Below, piece by piece: positions 34,803-49,300 of a stretch of 64,000 bases of DNA. Source of the DNA: a virus; IMG/VR virus record IMGVR_UViG_3300044701_003269, positions 110,187 to 174,186 of that record; one strand, given 5' to 3'. Under the pieces are notes generated by a model. The model did not search any database, was not told the DNA's origin, and saw only the letters and a program-made list of their open reading frames with translations. How positions within the stretch are numbered: the stretch's first letter is position 1; every line of letters starts with the position of its first letter. The position numbers and the translations under genes are program-made.

Positions 34803-34827
34803 CGGGATAGCAACCCCGTAAAAAGTT

Positions 34828-34849
34828 CTGATTTAACAAATCAGGAGGG
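34828..34849 (+). promoter_or_regulatory. Hairpin immediately 5' of ribosome binding site
   Basis: CTGATTT-AAC-AAATCAG (7-bp perfect stem, 3-base loop) directly followed by GAGGG and an ATG 5 bases on. The hairpin presents, rather than hides, the ribosome site; it may shield mRNA from 5' decay or mark a processing site. A second stem ACGGG/CCCGT lies just upstream. Confidence 0.55.
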
Positions 34850-34853
34850 CAAA

Positions 34854-35015
34854 ATGGACCAAAAAATGCTTCGAGAGATCAATAATGACGATTTGACTCC
34901 CAAAAAACATGATTTTCACACTCAAAACGAAATCCATGAGAAAATTCGCAATGATGAGGATTATGATGACTGGGAATATGGCACTGAACCCCTTTATGAA
35001 TCAAAAAAACCGTAA
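34854..35015 (+). CDS. Hypothetical charged micro-protein (53 aa)
   Basis: MDQKMLREINNDDLTPKKHD..., acidic, probably disordered (NDEDYDDWEYGTEP). Strong GGAGGG site. Its stop overlaps the late box that precedes gp25. Confidence 0.65.
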   Translation: MDQKMLREINNDDLTPKKHDFHTQNEIHEKIRNDEDYDDWEYGTEPLYESKKP

Positions 35016-35021
35016 TAAATA
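35013..35021 (+). promoter_or_regulatory. Late promoter box before gp25
   Basis: TAATAAATA, close to the gp55-type late consensus TATAAATA, 31 bases upstream of the gp25 start. It heads the late structural run. Confidence 0.7.
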
Positions 35022-35051
35022 ACAATATATTATAGTCTTACCAGTCTAAAA

Positions 35052-35453
35052 ATGCCTATTGAAAGGATAAGCAAAGAATTTAAAGATATTAGTTTATCCT
35101 TTCAGGTGAATCCCCTGAATTTTGACTTGATTGCGATAAAAAATGAAACTGCAATTGCAAGATCAGTAAGAAATCTTGTATTAACTCAACCTGGAGAAAG
35201 ATTTTTTAATCCAATTTTGGGTTCTAAAGTGAATAGATCTCTTTTTGAGAATATTGATGAGATAAGTGCTTCTATTATTAAAGATGAGATTGAGAATACG
35301 ATAAGAAATTATGAGCCAAGAGTGAGTTTGATTGATGTAACAGTTACACCAAAATTTGATGATTATGAGTTTGACGTTAGAGTAAGGTATAACATAATTG
35401 GCGCAGATTTATTGCCTCAGCAGTTATCATTTGCATTACAACCGACACGATAA
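35052..35453 (+). CDS. 25: Baseplate wedge subunit gp25 (GPW/gp25 family)
   Basis: 133 residues, the usual length. The N-terminal DISLSFQVNP, the RSVRNLVLTQPGERFFNP segment (gp25 signature) and NYEPRVSL are all present. gp25 joins gp6 and gp53 in the wedge core and initiates sheath polymerisation. It abuts the gp6 gene (TAAATGA). Confidence 0.95.
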   Translation: MPIERISKEFKDISLSFQVNPLNFDLIAIKNETAIARSVRNLVLTQPGERFFNPILGSKVNRSLFENIDEISASIIKDEIENTIRNYEPRVSLIDVTVTPKFDDYEFDVRVRYNIIGADLLPQQLSFALQPTR

Positions 35454-37364
35454 ATGACACTAGTAAATTTTACAAATCTAGATTTTAATCAGATAAAAAC
35501 TTCAATTAGGGATTATCTGAGATCAAACTCAAATTTTACTGATTATGATTTTGAGGGGTCAAACCTTTCGACAATCATTGATGTTCTTGCATACAATACA
35601 TACATCTCTTCATATAATGCTAACATGGTTAGCAATGAGGTATTCATTGACAGTGCAACATTGAGAGAAAATGTTGTTTCTATCGCAAGAAGTATTGGAT
35701 ACACACCTAAATCTAGAATTGCATCGAAAGCTAATATTTCTTTTTTCGTAGATACTTCTCTAACGCCACTTCCAAGAAAACCACTTACTCTGACGCTTAA
35801 AAAAGGTATTATTGCGACTTCTTCAGGTTCTTTTGGAAATCAAAATTTTGTTTATTCTATTCCCGATGATATAACAGTTCCCGTTGTAAACGGAATTGCA
35901 GAATTTAATAATATTGTAATATATGAAGGCACATATATTACAAATAAATTTACAGTAGATTCCCTAAATCCAAATCAGAAGTATATTCTGGATAATGCAA
36001 ATATCGATAGTTCTTTAATTAGAGTTGAAGTTAGAGATGGCCAACTTGGAATAAGAAAAAAATATATTCAGGCAAATAATATTTTAGATATAGATTCTGA
36101 ATCTAGAATATTTTTTATTCAAGAAATAGAAGATCAAAGATATGAATTAATATTTGGTGATGGTGTATTTGGTAAAAGATTGATTAACGAAAATATTGTC
36201 GAAGCTTCTTATATTGTTACTAGTGGGGAAAGCGCAAATGGCGTATCTTCATTCTTGTTTAATGGGACTATAGTTGATAATACCAATCTAGATGTTTCGG
36301 GAGGAATTTCACTCCTAACAACAAATATTGCTTCAGGTGGAGGAAAAGAAATTGAATCGGTAGATTCTATCAAAAAATATGCAACAAGAATATATGCAGC
36401 TCAGAATAGAGCAGTTACTGCAAACGATTATGAAGCGATAATACCAATAATATATCCAGAGGCAGAATCAGTTTCTGCATTTGGTGGAGAAGATTTAGAT
36501 CCCCCTCAATTTGGAAAAGTTTTTATTAGTATCAAGCCAGAAGGTGGATTTTTTATATCAAACGGAGTTAAGGATAATATTAAAAGAGAATTGAAGAAAT
36601 ATGCAGTTGGTGGAATATTGCCCGAAATAATAGATCTAAAATATCTCTCGATTGAAATTCAAAGTAAAATTTATTATGATAACAATCTTGCACCTTCTTC
36701 AAGTTTTGTTTCGGATACTGTTTATAAAAATATACAAAAATATGCAAATTCTTCAGAACTGAACAAATATGGTGCAAGATTTAAGTATAGTAAGTTTTTA
36801 AAAATAATCGATGACAGTGACGAATCAATAACTTCAAACATAACTACGGTTCAAATCAGACGTAATTTAAAACCATTGTTAAATAGTTTAGCGACATATG
36901 AAATATGCTTTGGTAACAAATTTTACATAAAAAATTCTGGTGGTTTTAATATAAAATCTTCTGGATTTTTTATTGGGGGTATTCAAGATCCTGTTTACTT
37001 TACAGATTTCCCCAATCAAGGTGAAAAGACAGGAATTATAAGTATCTTCAGAAAAGATTCACTTGATGGTTTTAAAATTATTATTGAAAATGCGGGAACA
37101 ATTGATTATGAAAAGGGCGAAATAAATATAGATTCTATTGAAATTTTAAATACATCTAAAGAAGACGGTGAACCAATTATTGAAATTTCAGCCATTCCAG
37201 ATTCTAATGATATTATTGGATTGCAAGATCTTTATTTAAATCTGAGTATAAATGATGTAAAACTTGAAGTAATACAAGATAAAATATCTTCTGGAGAAGA
37301 TAGATCTGGTTCAACCTACATAAAAACAACAAGTTACAGTAATGGTTCTATCATAAGAGAATAA
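35454..37364 (+). CDS. 6: Baseplate wedge subunit gp6
   Basis: 636 residues, near T4 gp6 (660). SNLSTIIDVLAYNTYISSYN, FIDSATLRENVVSIARSIGY and TPKSRIASKANI are characteristic of the gp6/gpJ-like N-terminal domain; NRAVTANDYEAIIPIIYPEA is the conserved J-like core. gp6 forms the inner baseplate ring with gp25. The next gene starts one base after its stop. Confidence 0.95.
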   Translation: MTLVNFTNLDFNQIKTSIRDYLRSNSNFTDYDFEGSNLSTIIDVLAYNTYISSYNANMVSNEVFIDSATLRENVVSIARSIGYTPKSRIASKANISFFVDTSLTPLPRKPLTLTLKKGIIATSSGSFGNQNFVYSIPDDITVPVVNGIAEFNNIVIYEGTYITNKFTVDSLNPNQKYILDNANIDSSLIRVEVRDGQLGIRKKYIQANNILDIDSESRIFFIQEIEDQRYELIFGDGVFGKRLINENIVEASYIVTSGESANGVSSFLFNGTIVDNTNLDVSGGISLLTTNIASGGGKEIESVDSIKKYATRIYAAQNRAVTANDYEAIIPIIYPEAESVSAFGGEDLDPPQFGKVFISIKPEGGFFISNGVKDNIKRELKKYAVGGILPEIIDLKYLSIEIQSKIYYDNNLAPSSSFVSDTVYKNIQKYANSSELNKYGARFKYSKFLKIIDDSDESITSNITTVQIRRNLKPLLNSLATYEICFGNKFYIKNSGGFNIKSSGFFIGGIQDPVYFTDFPNQGEKTGIISIFRKDSLDGFKIIIENAGTIDYEKGEINIDSIEILNTSKEDGEPIIEISAIPDSNDIIGLQDLYLNLSINDVKLEVIQDKISSGEDRSGSTYIKTTSYSNGSIIRE

Positions 37365-37365
37365 T

Positions 37366-40300
37366 ATGTCAAATACGAGAGTTAAAATTGCTTCAATTGT
37401 ACAAAGTCAACTTCCCGATTTTGTTAGAGAGGAATATCCACTTGTAAGTGAATTTTTAAAAGAATATTACAATTCTCTTGAAGTATCGGGAGGAACCTTG
37501 GATGTTCTTCAGAATATTGACAGATATGTTAAAATTGACGAATTAACAAAATCTCTTTCTGGTAGAATAATTACTGTAAGAATACAGGATCCGCAATCAT
37601 TCTTTACTATAAGTGGTGGATTTTCGGTTAATGAATTGATCGTATTTAAAAACGGAACCAGACTACTTTTAAATACTGACTACTTTGTATTTTCAAGTAC
37701 TGAACTGTCATTAGTAGAAGAATGTATTAATGGAGATATTTTGGAGTTTTATATCCAAACTCCATCCACAACATTTTTGAAAAGTGAAGTTGGTTTTACT
37801 GATGATGTGATAAATGTTGAATCAACTTACGGGTTCCCAGAATCGAATGGAATAATAAAAATTGATTCTGAAATTATTTTATATAAAAGCAAAACGGAAA
37901 CTTCTTTTGTAGATTGTAAAAGAGGTTTTAGTGGAATAACATCATATAGGACAGAAAATACGACAGATCAATTAACTTTTTCAACTTCTCAAGTAGAGAA
38001 TCATGAAAATAATTCTTCTGTAGAAAATTTAAGCCTTTTGCTGCTAAAGGAATTTTTATTAAAAATTAAAAAACAACTAACTCCGGGATTTGAAAACAAA
38101 ACTTTTGTTGATGGAGTAAATCAAAGTACTTTTATAAAGCAAGTAAAGGATTTTTATAGTTCAAAAGGAACTGAAGATTCCTATCAGGTTATATTTAAAG
38201 CACTTTTTGGTGAAAATATTGAAATTTTAAGACCAAGAGATTATTTGTTTAAACCTTCTGATGCAAACTATAGAATAACAAGAGATTTGGTAGTAGAATC
38301 TGTATCAGGGGATCCAATGTCTCTCCTTAACAGAACTCTATATCAAGATGAATCTGGATCAGAAGAATCTCAGTTTTTCTCTAAAGCATATGGGACTATT
38401 ACAAGAGTAGAAAAAATACAAAGATTAAATAAAAATTATTATGTACTGAGTTTGGATGCAGACTATTCTAAAGATCTGACAGTTGATGGAACTGTTTACG
38501 GAAATTTTAAGATACATCCAAGTACAAAATTAACTACAAATGCTGACTTAAATTCTGCAGTCTTGACTGTAGATTCTACAATCGGATTTCCAAAAACTGG
38601 TGAATTGACGTATTCTGTTAATGGTCAAGAATACATCAATTCATATATAATAGAAAATATTACACAATTTTCTTTATTTGGTACAACTGATGTAGAAATA
38701 CCAAAAGGAACTGATATAAAAATAAACAATTTTGCTTACTCTGAATTTGGTGGGAATATTGTAAAAGTAAGAATCACCGGAGTTATCTCCGATGTTTCTT
38801 TTGATAAAAATAACTATTTGATGTCAAAGGGAGAGACTTTTAAAGTCAATACACTAGGATATCCTGCAAAAGGTGTTCTTGCTAACAATTGGATATTCAA
38901 TATTGCCAATAAGTTTAAAGTAAAACAAATTATAGGACCAAAATCCTCTAACGCATCTTTAAATTTATTTTCATATGAAGTTATAACCATAGATAAAAAT
39001 AATTTTTATATTGGTGATATTGTTAAACTAATTTCATCTGATGGAAATATTAATGATTATACCATAAGGGGAATTAACAATGAAAATTCTGTAAGTATAG
39101 AAGGTCCTTCAATAGGAAATTTAAATTTAAAATTTTTGATAGAGAGGAGCATAGTAAAACCAAAATTTACTAACTTTGATTACATAAATCAATACTCTGC
39201 TAATGTCCAAAATGTTTATATACCAAATTCCAATGAGAATGCAGGAATTTTTGTCGCTTCAAATTCACTGCCAAATTATTTAAATGAAAATATTGATATA
39301 AAAAACCCCGATATTGTTTTTTCCGGCACTTTCGGTGGAGAAATTTTAGACCTTAGCTCAGGAAATCCAAATAATTATCATGGACTTTATACTGGAGACT
39401 CCGTAATTTACAAAGATACAAATACTTCTGACCTACGAAATAATCTGGGAATTCTGAGTAAAGTATATTATGTTGAAAAAGTCGATAATACGAGAATAAA
39501 ACTTGCCAATAGCAAATTAGATCTTTTCAAAAAAAGATATGTTTCTATCGAAAATAATGTATCAGTAACTAATAATATATTCTCAAAAAATAAAATAAAA
39601 TTTTCTACCTTTTCTTCGCAAAATTTTATAAAAAATATATCAAAACCCGTAAATGGGAAAAAATTTGAAACTCCTGTTGGTCCTGTTGGAATATTTGTTA
39701 ATGGTGTTGAAGCTTTTAGTTATAAATCAGAAGATAAAGTTTATTATGGTGGAATTGATAAAATCAATGTAATAGATGGTGGAGATGACTATGATGTAAT
39801 CAATCCTCCAAATATTGAAATATTGGATGAAAACGGTTCAAATGCAACTGCATATGTTCAAGTTACTGGTGAATTAAATTCTATTGATATTATTGATCCT
39901 GGATTTGATTATATTTCAGATCCAATAGTAACCATCTCTGGAGGAAATGGTTCTGGAGCGGTTGCAAAAGTAAATCTAACTAGTTTCAGGCATAAAGTTT
40001 CATTTAATTCTATTGAGTCTTCACTATTCGTCAATTTATCTACAAATACAATAGGATTTTCCACTTATCACAAATTTAGAGATAATGAACAAGTGATATA
40101 TTTGCCAAATGGACAAACTCCTGTTGGTGGATTGACATCCAAAGCACAATATTATGTAAACGTTCAGGATTCTTTTAATATTAGATTGCATAAAACTTTA
40201 AATGATTCTGTTTCCGGAATTAACACGATAAATTTAACTTCATATGGAGTAGGTGTTCATGAATTTGAAGCAACTTCTATTAAGAGAAAAATTTCTAGTT

Positions 40301-43300
40301 TTTCTATAATTGATAGAGGTTCTAACTATTCGAATAAAAAGACTTCATGTTTTTCTTCCGGAGTAAGCACTACTTCTAATATAATAAACATTCCAGAACA
40401 CGGGTATAAAACTGGTGAAATATTGAAATATACTTCAACCAGTCTACCGATAGGTGGACTGGAGAATGGTAAGTCTTATTATGCAATAAAAGTAAATGAT
40501 AATCAATTTAGGTTATCTGAGGTTGGAATTGGATCAACATCTAAAGATTTTTATTTTAGAACAAATCAAACTGTAAATTTGACATCAATAGGATCTTCAG
40601 AACACATTTTTAATTATGAAGATATTGTGGTATCTGTTGATGGAATTGTGGGAGTTTCCACGAGGACTGGTCAAGATTTTAATGCAGTAATTCAACCAAT
40701 TTTTAGGGGTTCAATCAGTAAAGTATTTGTTAACAATTCTGGTGTTGGGTATGGTTCATCCGAAATTATAAATTATGAAAGACAACCTAATGTTGTATTG
40801 GGAATTGGAACGGGGGCTCAACTTTCTCCGATAGTTAATAATGGAAGAATAACTCAAGTTTTAGTTTTGAATGGTGGAAGTAATTATAATTCACCGCCAG
40901 ATATTAGTATTTTTGGAAATAGTACAACAGCAAGTTTGGTTCCGGTAATTAGTAATGGTAGAATAGTTGATGTTAAAGTTCAAAATTCTGGAGTTGGATT
41001 TAGTACAATTGGAACATCGCTTGAAGTTTTTACTCCCGGAAATGGGTTTAAATATGATTGTAAGATAAAATCTTGGACTATTAATAAAGTTGAGAAAAAT
41101 TTAAATTCCAATAAAATATTAGAAGATGATGGAGTCCTCGATAGATATCAAGGAACACAAAAAGGACTGCAATATTGTCATTTTTATGCACCAAGAAAAT
41201 TAAGGAGAAGCGTTTTTGGTACAGATTTTGTAAATGGTAAGAAAGTTTTAATACAAGATTTAAATATTGTTAGAAATGTTGAGGTAAGGTCAAAAGCCCA
41301 TTCTCCAATAATAGGTTGGGCTTATGATGGAAATCCGATATATGGACCATACGGATTCTCGTCTCCTTCGGGTGGCGTTGTTAGAGAGATGAAACCTGGA
41401 TATATACAAAAAATTTCTGAAGATAGACCAGATCCAATATCGGAGTCTGCTGGAAGAATTTACCCTCCTGGATTTTTTGTAGAAGATTATCAATTTAATA
41501 ATTCGAGTGATAGTGATCTGGATGAACATAATGGAAGATTTTGTATAACACCCGAATTTCCAGAAGGAACTTATGCCTATTTTGCAACAATTAGTGATGG
41601 TTCCACAGAAACTTCTGGAATATTTAAAAATTATAAAAAACCAGTATTCCCATATCTTGTGGGTAATACTTTTAATTCTATCCCAAATACACAAAATTAT
41701 CAAATAAATTTTACATCACAACAAAATTCATCTATATTCTCCGAGTTTAGTCTACTTAGAAATACTTCTCCATATAACCTTTCTAGTGAAAATTCACAAT
41801 ACGATTTTGTATTTAATCCTTTAAAAATAAAGGAACCTTTGATTAAAATAGAATCAACTTTATTATCCGGAATTGATGATGTTGAAATAACTTCTGGTGG
41901 AACCGGTTATAAAGTTGGCGATAAAGCAATATTTGATAATACAAATACAAGTGGTTCAGATGCTTATGCCAGAGTTTCTTTCTTAGAAGGAAAAGAAGTA
42001 ACTTCTATAAGTTGTGCATCTACAACTTATAATGATGTGGAATTTTATCCAATAAATTCTGGATCTTTTGTAGCTTTCAGTACAATACCACATAATTTCC
42101 TCAATAATGATATTGTATCGATTGGTGGATTAAGTACAAGTACTCAATTTCTTAATGCAGTATTGCAAATAGGTGTTCGCTCAGATACTCTCACTCTATC
42201 TAAAAATGTTGATGCTCCGTCTGCAACTGGCATTGTTACATATTTTGATGTAAATGGTTCTCTAGATTTTCCCAAAATTAGAGAAAATGATATTTATGAA
42301 TTGGATACAGAAAAAATTAAAATCTTATCAGTTGATAAATTATCATCTAGAATTAAAGTACTAAGAGAGTTTGATTCTTCCGTAGGTACTTCACATACAA
42401 TATCTACTGTTTTATTTGAAAAAACAAGAAAATTTACATTTAGCATAGAAAAAGATCCGAAGATAAATTTTAACCTTAATAAAGAAATATATTTTAATCC
42501 AAAGGAATCGGTTTCTTTGGGAACTGGATCGACTTTATCTTTTTCAAATCCTGGAGCGGGAATAACAATTATTTCTACACCAGCTAAAACAATTTATCTA
42601 CCAAATCATAAGTTAGAAACTGGAAATGAATTAATTTATTCAACCAATGGAGGATCTCCAATATTTGTTTCTGATGATAATATAACTAGTTTCCAATTAT
42701 TAGATAATCAAATTGTTTATGCAGCGAAAGTCTCAGAAGATTTAATTGGCATCTCAACTAATCTAGTTGGACTCGGTTCAACAGGATCTTTTGTTGGTAT
42801 TGATAGTAGCATTACAACTTCCATCTTATTCTTTACTAATGTTGGATCTGGTGATAATCATAGTTTTAAAACAAATTATTCAAACAGTTTAACAGGAGAA
42901 GTTACTAAAAATGTTGTTACTGTATCAACAGCAGAAACTCATGGACTAAAAGTGAATGACATAGTTTTCTTTGAAGCCCTTCCTGGCATTACTACTACTG
43001 TAGTGGTAAAATATAATGATAAGAATAGTAGATTACTAATTAATCCAAAATCTTTTACCTCTTCTGATGTTGATATTACAAATAATATCATCTTTATAAA
43101 AAATCACGGTTATTCTACCGGAGAAAAAGTAGTATATACTGCAGAAAGTTCTCCAATTGGTGGGGTATCAAATAATGAAATATATTATATTGTCAGATTT
43201 AGTAAAGATAAAATTAAACTGTCTTCAAGTTATTACAATTCAATTAAGAATATTCCGGAAGTAATTGATTTTACTAGTGCTTCTGATGGAACTTTGTCTT

Positions 43301-46300
43301 TAGTAAATCCAAGAATTTTTGCAGTTTCCAATCAATTTATAAAGTTTGATCTTTCAGATGAATCTCTTTCTTATAGTATAGAATCGGTCCCATATCCAGC
43401 TTTTGAATTTGTATTATATAAAGATTCTAATTTTACTGAAGAGTTTATCAAGGTAGAAGATTCTGAAATTTCCAGATTAAATGTTACTAAAGTTGGAAGG
43501 ATAGGAGTTGATGAAAATGCATCTGTTACTCTAAGAACAGAAAATTTAGATTTTGATTTGTATTATAGACTAGTTCCAGTTGATTTGGAAAATAACTCTT
43601 TTCTTAAAAAGAATATCATAGTAGATGATCAGAATATTATAGAAAATAATAAAATACTTTTGGGAAAAAGCGGTTATTTTGGATTCCACTTATTATCTTC
43701 AGTCCAAGATAGTTCGTTTAACTTTAACATATTCAGTTTTCCTGAAATTGATTCATATTCTAAGTTTGACGGAAATTTTGTTTATTCTACCAATTCCAAA
43801 AATGCAGTTGGTGGAATAAAAGAATTAGAAATAACATCTAGAGGTAGATATTATGATACTTCTCCGGGTATAAGTTCAGTATTTTCTGAAAATGGAAAAA
43901 ATGCTATTTTGGATCCCATTTCCTCAAGTATTGGTAAAATTACAAATTTTGAGATTGAAGATATTGGATTTAATTATCCTGCCGACCAAACTTTATACCC
44001 ATCAGCTAAATTACCCCAGATAATAAAGGTAAATCCTCTCTCAAGATTTAAAAATATTGGAGTATCTTCTGTAGGTATTGATTATAGTATATCTCCAGAC
44101 CTCATAGTGATAGATTCAACAACAAATAACGTTGTCAATGACGTTGAATTAAATTATGATGTAGAAACAAATACTGTAAAAATTATAAGAAATACTGAGG
44201 GAATTTTTAATTCAAAACCAACAATATTGCCAGTAAATAACTCAAATGGAGTTCCAATTAAAGAAATAACTTTTGATGAAATTTCTAAAAATGTTACTAT
44301 TGAACTTGATAAATCTTATAGTTTTGGCCAGGTTTTCCCATTCAACGTTGGTGATAAAGTATTAGTTGAGAATGTAAATATTGATATTGATTCTGGAAAA
44401 GGTTTCAATTCAAAAGAATATGGATATAAGTTATTTACCTTAACTTCAGTTAATCCACTATTTGGAGGAACTGGAGCAAATATTGTTTATAATCTCAGTC
44501 AAGATTTGTTAGACTCGGAAGTTCCTGGAAGTTTTGATTCTAATAATTCTGCAGGAATTGTTACTCCGGAAAAATATTTTCCAATATTTGATCCGGTTTT
44601 GGAAAAGTTTAGTTTCTTAAGAGGAGAAGTTGCGAAAACTCAATCTCAAAGAGGTATAGTCTTAAATTGGAATAAAAATGTAGAACTATTGAAATTATCT
44701 ACTTCTGATGACTTTGAATTGAATTCAATTATAGTTGGCGAATCTTCTAATGCGAAGGGAATTATTACTCGTATAGATTCAAACTTTGATGCAGTTTATA
44801 ATATTGAATCATCAGCAATAGTTAAAAAAGGATGGGAACTAGAAACCGGATTTTTAAATAATCAATTCCAGGTCATAGCTGATAATGATTACTATCAAAA
44901 TTTCTCATATTCAATAAAATCTAAAGTAGATTATGATACTTGGAACGACTCTATAGGAAATTTAAATCATACATCTGGATTTAAAAAGTTTGGAGATTTG
45001 GTAGTAGAATCTATCGATTCAATTTCAAGCGGAATATCTACAGACCAAAATGAAGGTGATTTTTCTGGCTTAGTAGAGTTTGTAAGGGAAATTGATTTAA
45101 ATTGTGTAAACGATTTTGATCTTGTAAGGGAAAGAACTTTAAATATTAATTCGCAATTATTTTCTAAAGAATTTGTATTTAATTCCCGTTCTTTACAAGA
45201 TGAATTTATATCAATTGGAAATAGAGTTCTTTCTATAGATGATATTGGCAATAGATTCTCCAGCGAACAGTCATCTCAAATTTTTTCAATTGTAGATACA
45301 TTTAGATTAACTGATTTTAGATCGAAAAAATATATAACTTATGTTAAAGATAAAAACTCTACGGAGCTGAGAGAGTCGTCATTAGTTACACTAATACATG
45401 ACAACAATGAAGTATTTCTGAATGAATACTCGGGTCTTAATACCGGAACTGATTTAGGATCATTTGAATTTTCTATCTTTAGTGTTGAGGGAACATTAAG
45501 ATATTTTCCAAATAATTTTACATCAGATGATTATACTATTAATGTTATATCATATGGAATAAAAGATGACAATACTGGTATCGGAAGTACATCGATAGGA
45601 AATTTGGTAGATTTAAGATCTTCGACTACAATAATTCCTTCAGGAACTTCTTCTCAAACAAATATTGTTGGTATTGGCTCAACATATTCTACTTCAAAAG
45701 TTTTAGTTCAGTTTACATCTTCCGACGAAACTTATTATCAGTTTGAAGAAATAACTTTATTAAGTGATGGTAATAACGTCAGTATTTTGGAATACGGACA
45801 ACTTTCAAATGCAACAAGAGTTGGATATTCTACGGGTGGAATAGGAACATATAGTGCTTATATATCCGGATCAACGATAAATCTAGATTTTACTCCAAAT
45901 GTAAGTTTGGCAACAACGTATATTGTCAATACTTTAAGAGTTTCTATTGCAAGCACTAATGTTGGAATTACCACTTCTTCATTGGAGTTTAATACTTGCG
46001 AAATAAGTTCGAATTTTGTAGCAATATCATCCTCACCTTCGCCAACACAAATAGGAATATCAACTTTCTCTACAGATTATGAAAGTTCATATTATATTGT
46101 GTCTGTTGAGGATGTTACAAATGGAGATTATCAAGCATCAGAAATTCTAGTTATTAATGATGGATCAAACGCATATATCTCTGAGTTTGGTGGAATAGGA
46201 ACTTCTTCTGGTTTGGGAACTTTTGGTGCAAATTATGATGTAATTTCTGGAACTACATTAAACTTTACTCCAATTGCTGATGCTTCTATAAATGTAAAAA

Positions 46301-49300
46301 TTTATAGAAATGCATTAAGAGTAGTTGATACTGGTAATGATTTTACATCCTTAAACCTAACAAATGCAAATATTGAATCTGATTTTTCAGAATTTGATGG
46401 TGTTTCAAATTCTATTAGAAAATCATTTGACCTACTTCACAGAGGAGTACCAATCTTCCAAAGATCATTCCAATCTTCAGACCCAAACATCGTCAATATT
46501 GAAAATAATAGAATTAAAATTACAAATAATTTTTATGTAGGGGGTGAAGAACTTAAATATGATTTTGGTCAAGGGGATCCTGTTGGAATAGAAACAACAA
46601 CGATAGCTGGCATTGGTTTAACGGATAAATTACCATCGACGGTTTATGTTATAAAATTAAATGATGTGAGCATCAGACTTGCATCATCTCCAGAAAATAG
46701 TCTCAAACCAGTTCCAGAACCGTTAATTATTAATTCTGTTGGTGTTGGAATACATACATTTACTTCAACAAGACAAAATGCAAGATGTCTAATAACAATA
46801 GATAACCATATTCAATCACCAATAGTTTCGACTGCAGTAACCACAACTTTAGCATCAGGTTCCTCATCCAGTGAAGAGCAAATAACAATATCTGACATAA
46901 CTTCCATTTTTAGTGGAGATTTGTTGAAGATAAATGATGAAATTATTAGAGTAAACTCTGTTGGAGTTGGATCTACAAATTCTCTATTAGTTGATCGTGG
47001 TTTTGTTGGAACAAATGCGGAAAGTCATTCTATAGGAAGTACAGTTACAAAAGTACTAGGAAACTATAATATAGTAAACAACACAATTAATTTTGCAGAT
47101 GCTCCATACGGAAACACTCCAACAAGTGACGAAACAAATAGACCTGACCAAAGAGATTATATTGGCATTACAACAAGGTCCACTTTTGGTGGAAGAGTAT
47201 TTTTGAGATCTGGTATTAATACAACCTCAGGTGTATTTGTAGACACATATTCTACTAACTACGTTTTAGATAGTTTATCCGATCAATTTGATGGAGTTAC
47301 CAAAGAATTTGTTCTAAAGTCTTCTGGACAAGATGTTACGGGTATTTCTACTAGCAACGCAATTGTTTTAATTAATAATGTATTCCAAGAGCCAAAAAGA
47401 ACAGGTTCTGTAAGTATTGTAGGAAATTATGAAATATCGGAAAATGCAGGTATTAGTACGATAGAATTCATTGGTGGAATATCATCTGCATCTTATGATA
47501 TTAATAATTCAAGTATTCCTAGAGGTGGTGTTATAGTTTCTGTAGCGTCAACAACAGGATTTGGATATCAACCATTAATTTCTGCTGGTGGAACTTCTAT
47601 AGTTTCTAGTGCAGGAACGATTTCTAATATTAGTGTGGGATATTCTGGTTCAGGTTATAGATCTCTAGAAAAATATGAAATAATTACAAAAACTTCTTCA
47701 ACTATTAGTTCTGGAAGTACAATAATTTACATAGACAATCAAAATGGAATATTTGAGAAATTGGCGTATTCAAGTTCAAATTCCATAGGAATAGGTTCAC
47801 AAAATGTTCCTATTTTGGGAATTGGAAATAGCTATGTTTTGATAGGATCTGGAAGCACTATTTCCCAATCTATAGAATCCGAAAAGTCTGTTTTGGTATC
47901 TCTAAACTCTCCTTATGTTGGATTAGTTGATGTTGGCGTCAAAACATCTAGTAATGGAATATTAAATTATGAATTTATAGGATTTGCAACAGTAATTCCA
48001 GGAACTGGTAACATTTCATCAAATATTAATATCACAAATCCCGGTTCTGGATATACATCAGCAAATCCTCCAATAGTTGTTTTTGATGGTCCAAATAATT
48101 ACGATAATATTCCACTAATATATTCTTCTGGATCTTCTGGATTAGGAACCGAAGCAACTGTTAATATTATAGTTGGACAAAATTCCAGTGTAATTGATTT
48201 TGAATTGGAAAATTTGGGATATGGATACAATACCTCACAAATTTTGACAGTACCTACTGGTGGATTAACTGGAATACCAACTGATGCATCAAAACCATTT
48301 ATTAATTTTGAATTAACTATAGATGAAATATTCTCTGATATTTTCTACGGGTGGTCTATAGGGGATCTTCAAGTTATTGACAAAATTGAAAATCTATTTG
48401 ATGGTGTAAGGAGGAATTTCCCAATAAAAATTAATGGAATTCAATCATCAATTAGATCTAGAACAGGATCAAATGTTGAGATTCAATATACACTATTAAT
48501 ATTTTTGAATGATATACTACAAGTTCCGGATGTTTCTTATACATTTAATGGAGGAAGTACTTTTACTTTCTTAGATGCTCCAAATGTTGGCGATACTTGC
48601 AAAATACTATTCTATAAAGGAACGGGTAACGTTGATGTTTTAAGTGAAGATGTTTTGCAGACTATTAAGATTGGAGATCTTGTTAGGGTAACTAGTGATA
48701 TTGCAGAGCAAAACCAAAATAATAGGTTAATTACAGATATTATATCTTCTGATCTTTTGATAACAAATCCATATACTGGTGCAGGATTATTTGAAGATGA
48801 AACTATATTAAGACCACTACTTTGGTGTAGGCAAACAGAAGACTTGATAATAAGTGGACAGGAAATTGGTAAAGATAGAGAAATATATGAGCCATTAATT
48901 CAACCTGCAACAAATATTATACAAAATGTTGGATCTGCTTCAACTGAAATTTTTGTCCAGAGTGTCAAAATATTCTTTGACGATTTTAGAGAAAATACTA
49001 GCCAAACACTCAAATCAGAAATTATCTTGATATCACAAGATCCACAGGAAGGTTCTTACGCAACCGCTAATGTTTCCACATCTGGCACAATTTCTTCTCT
49101 AAATTTAGTTGAAGGTGGAATAGGATTTACAACAGATCCAGTCGTCAAAATTAGCAATCCTGTTGGATTTGGATCAACGTCTACTGCCATTGCTTCTATT
49201 TCTTCGGGAATTGTTACCTCACTTACTATTATAAATCCAGGATCTGGGTACACAACTTCAAATCCTCCACAAGTTTTAATTGAATATCCAAAGGTTATCG

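Noticed and set aside
41290-41703. 137-codon minus-strand open frame inside the giant protein gene
   Set aside because: It lies opposite the conserved YHYH-like domain, has Ile/Tyr/Arg-biased antisense composition and no ribosome site.
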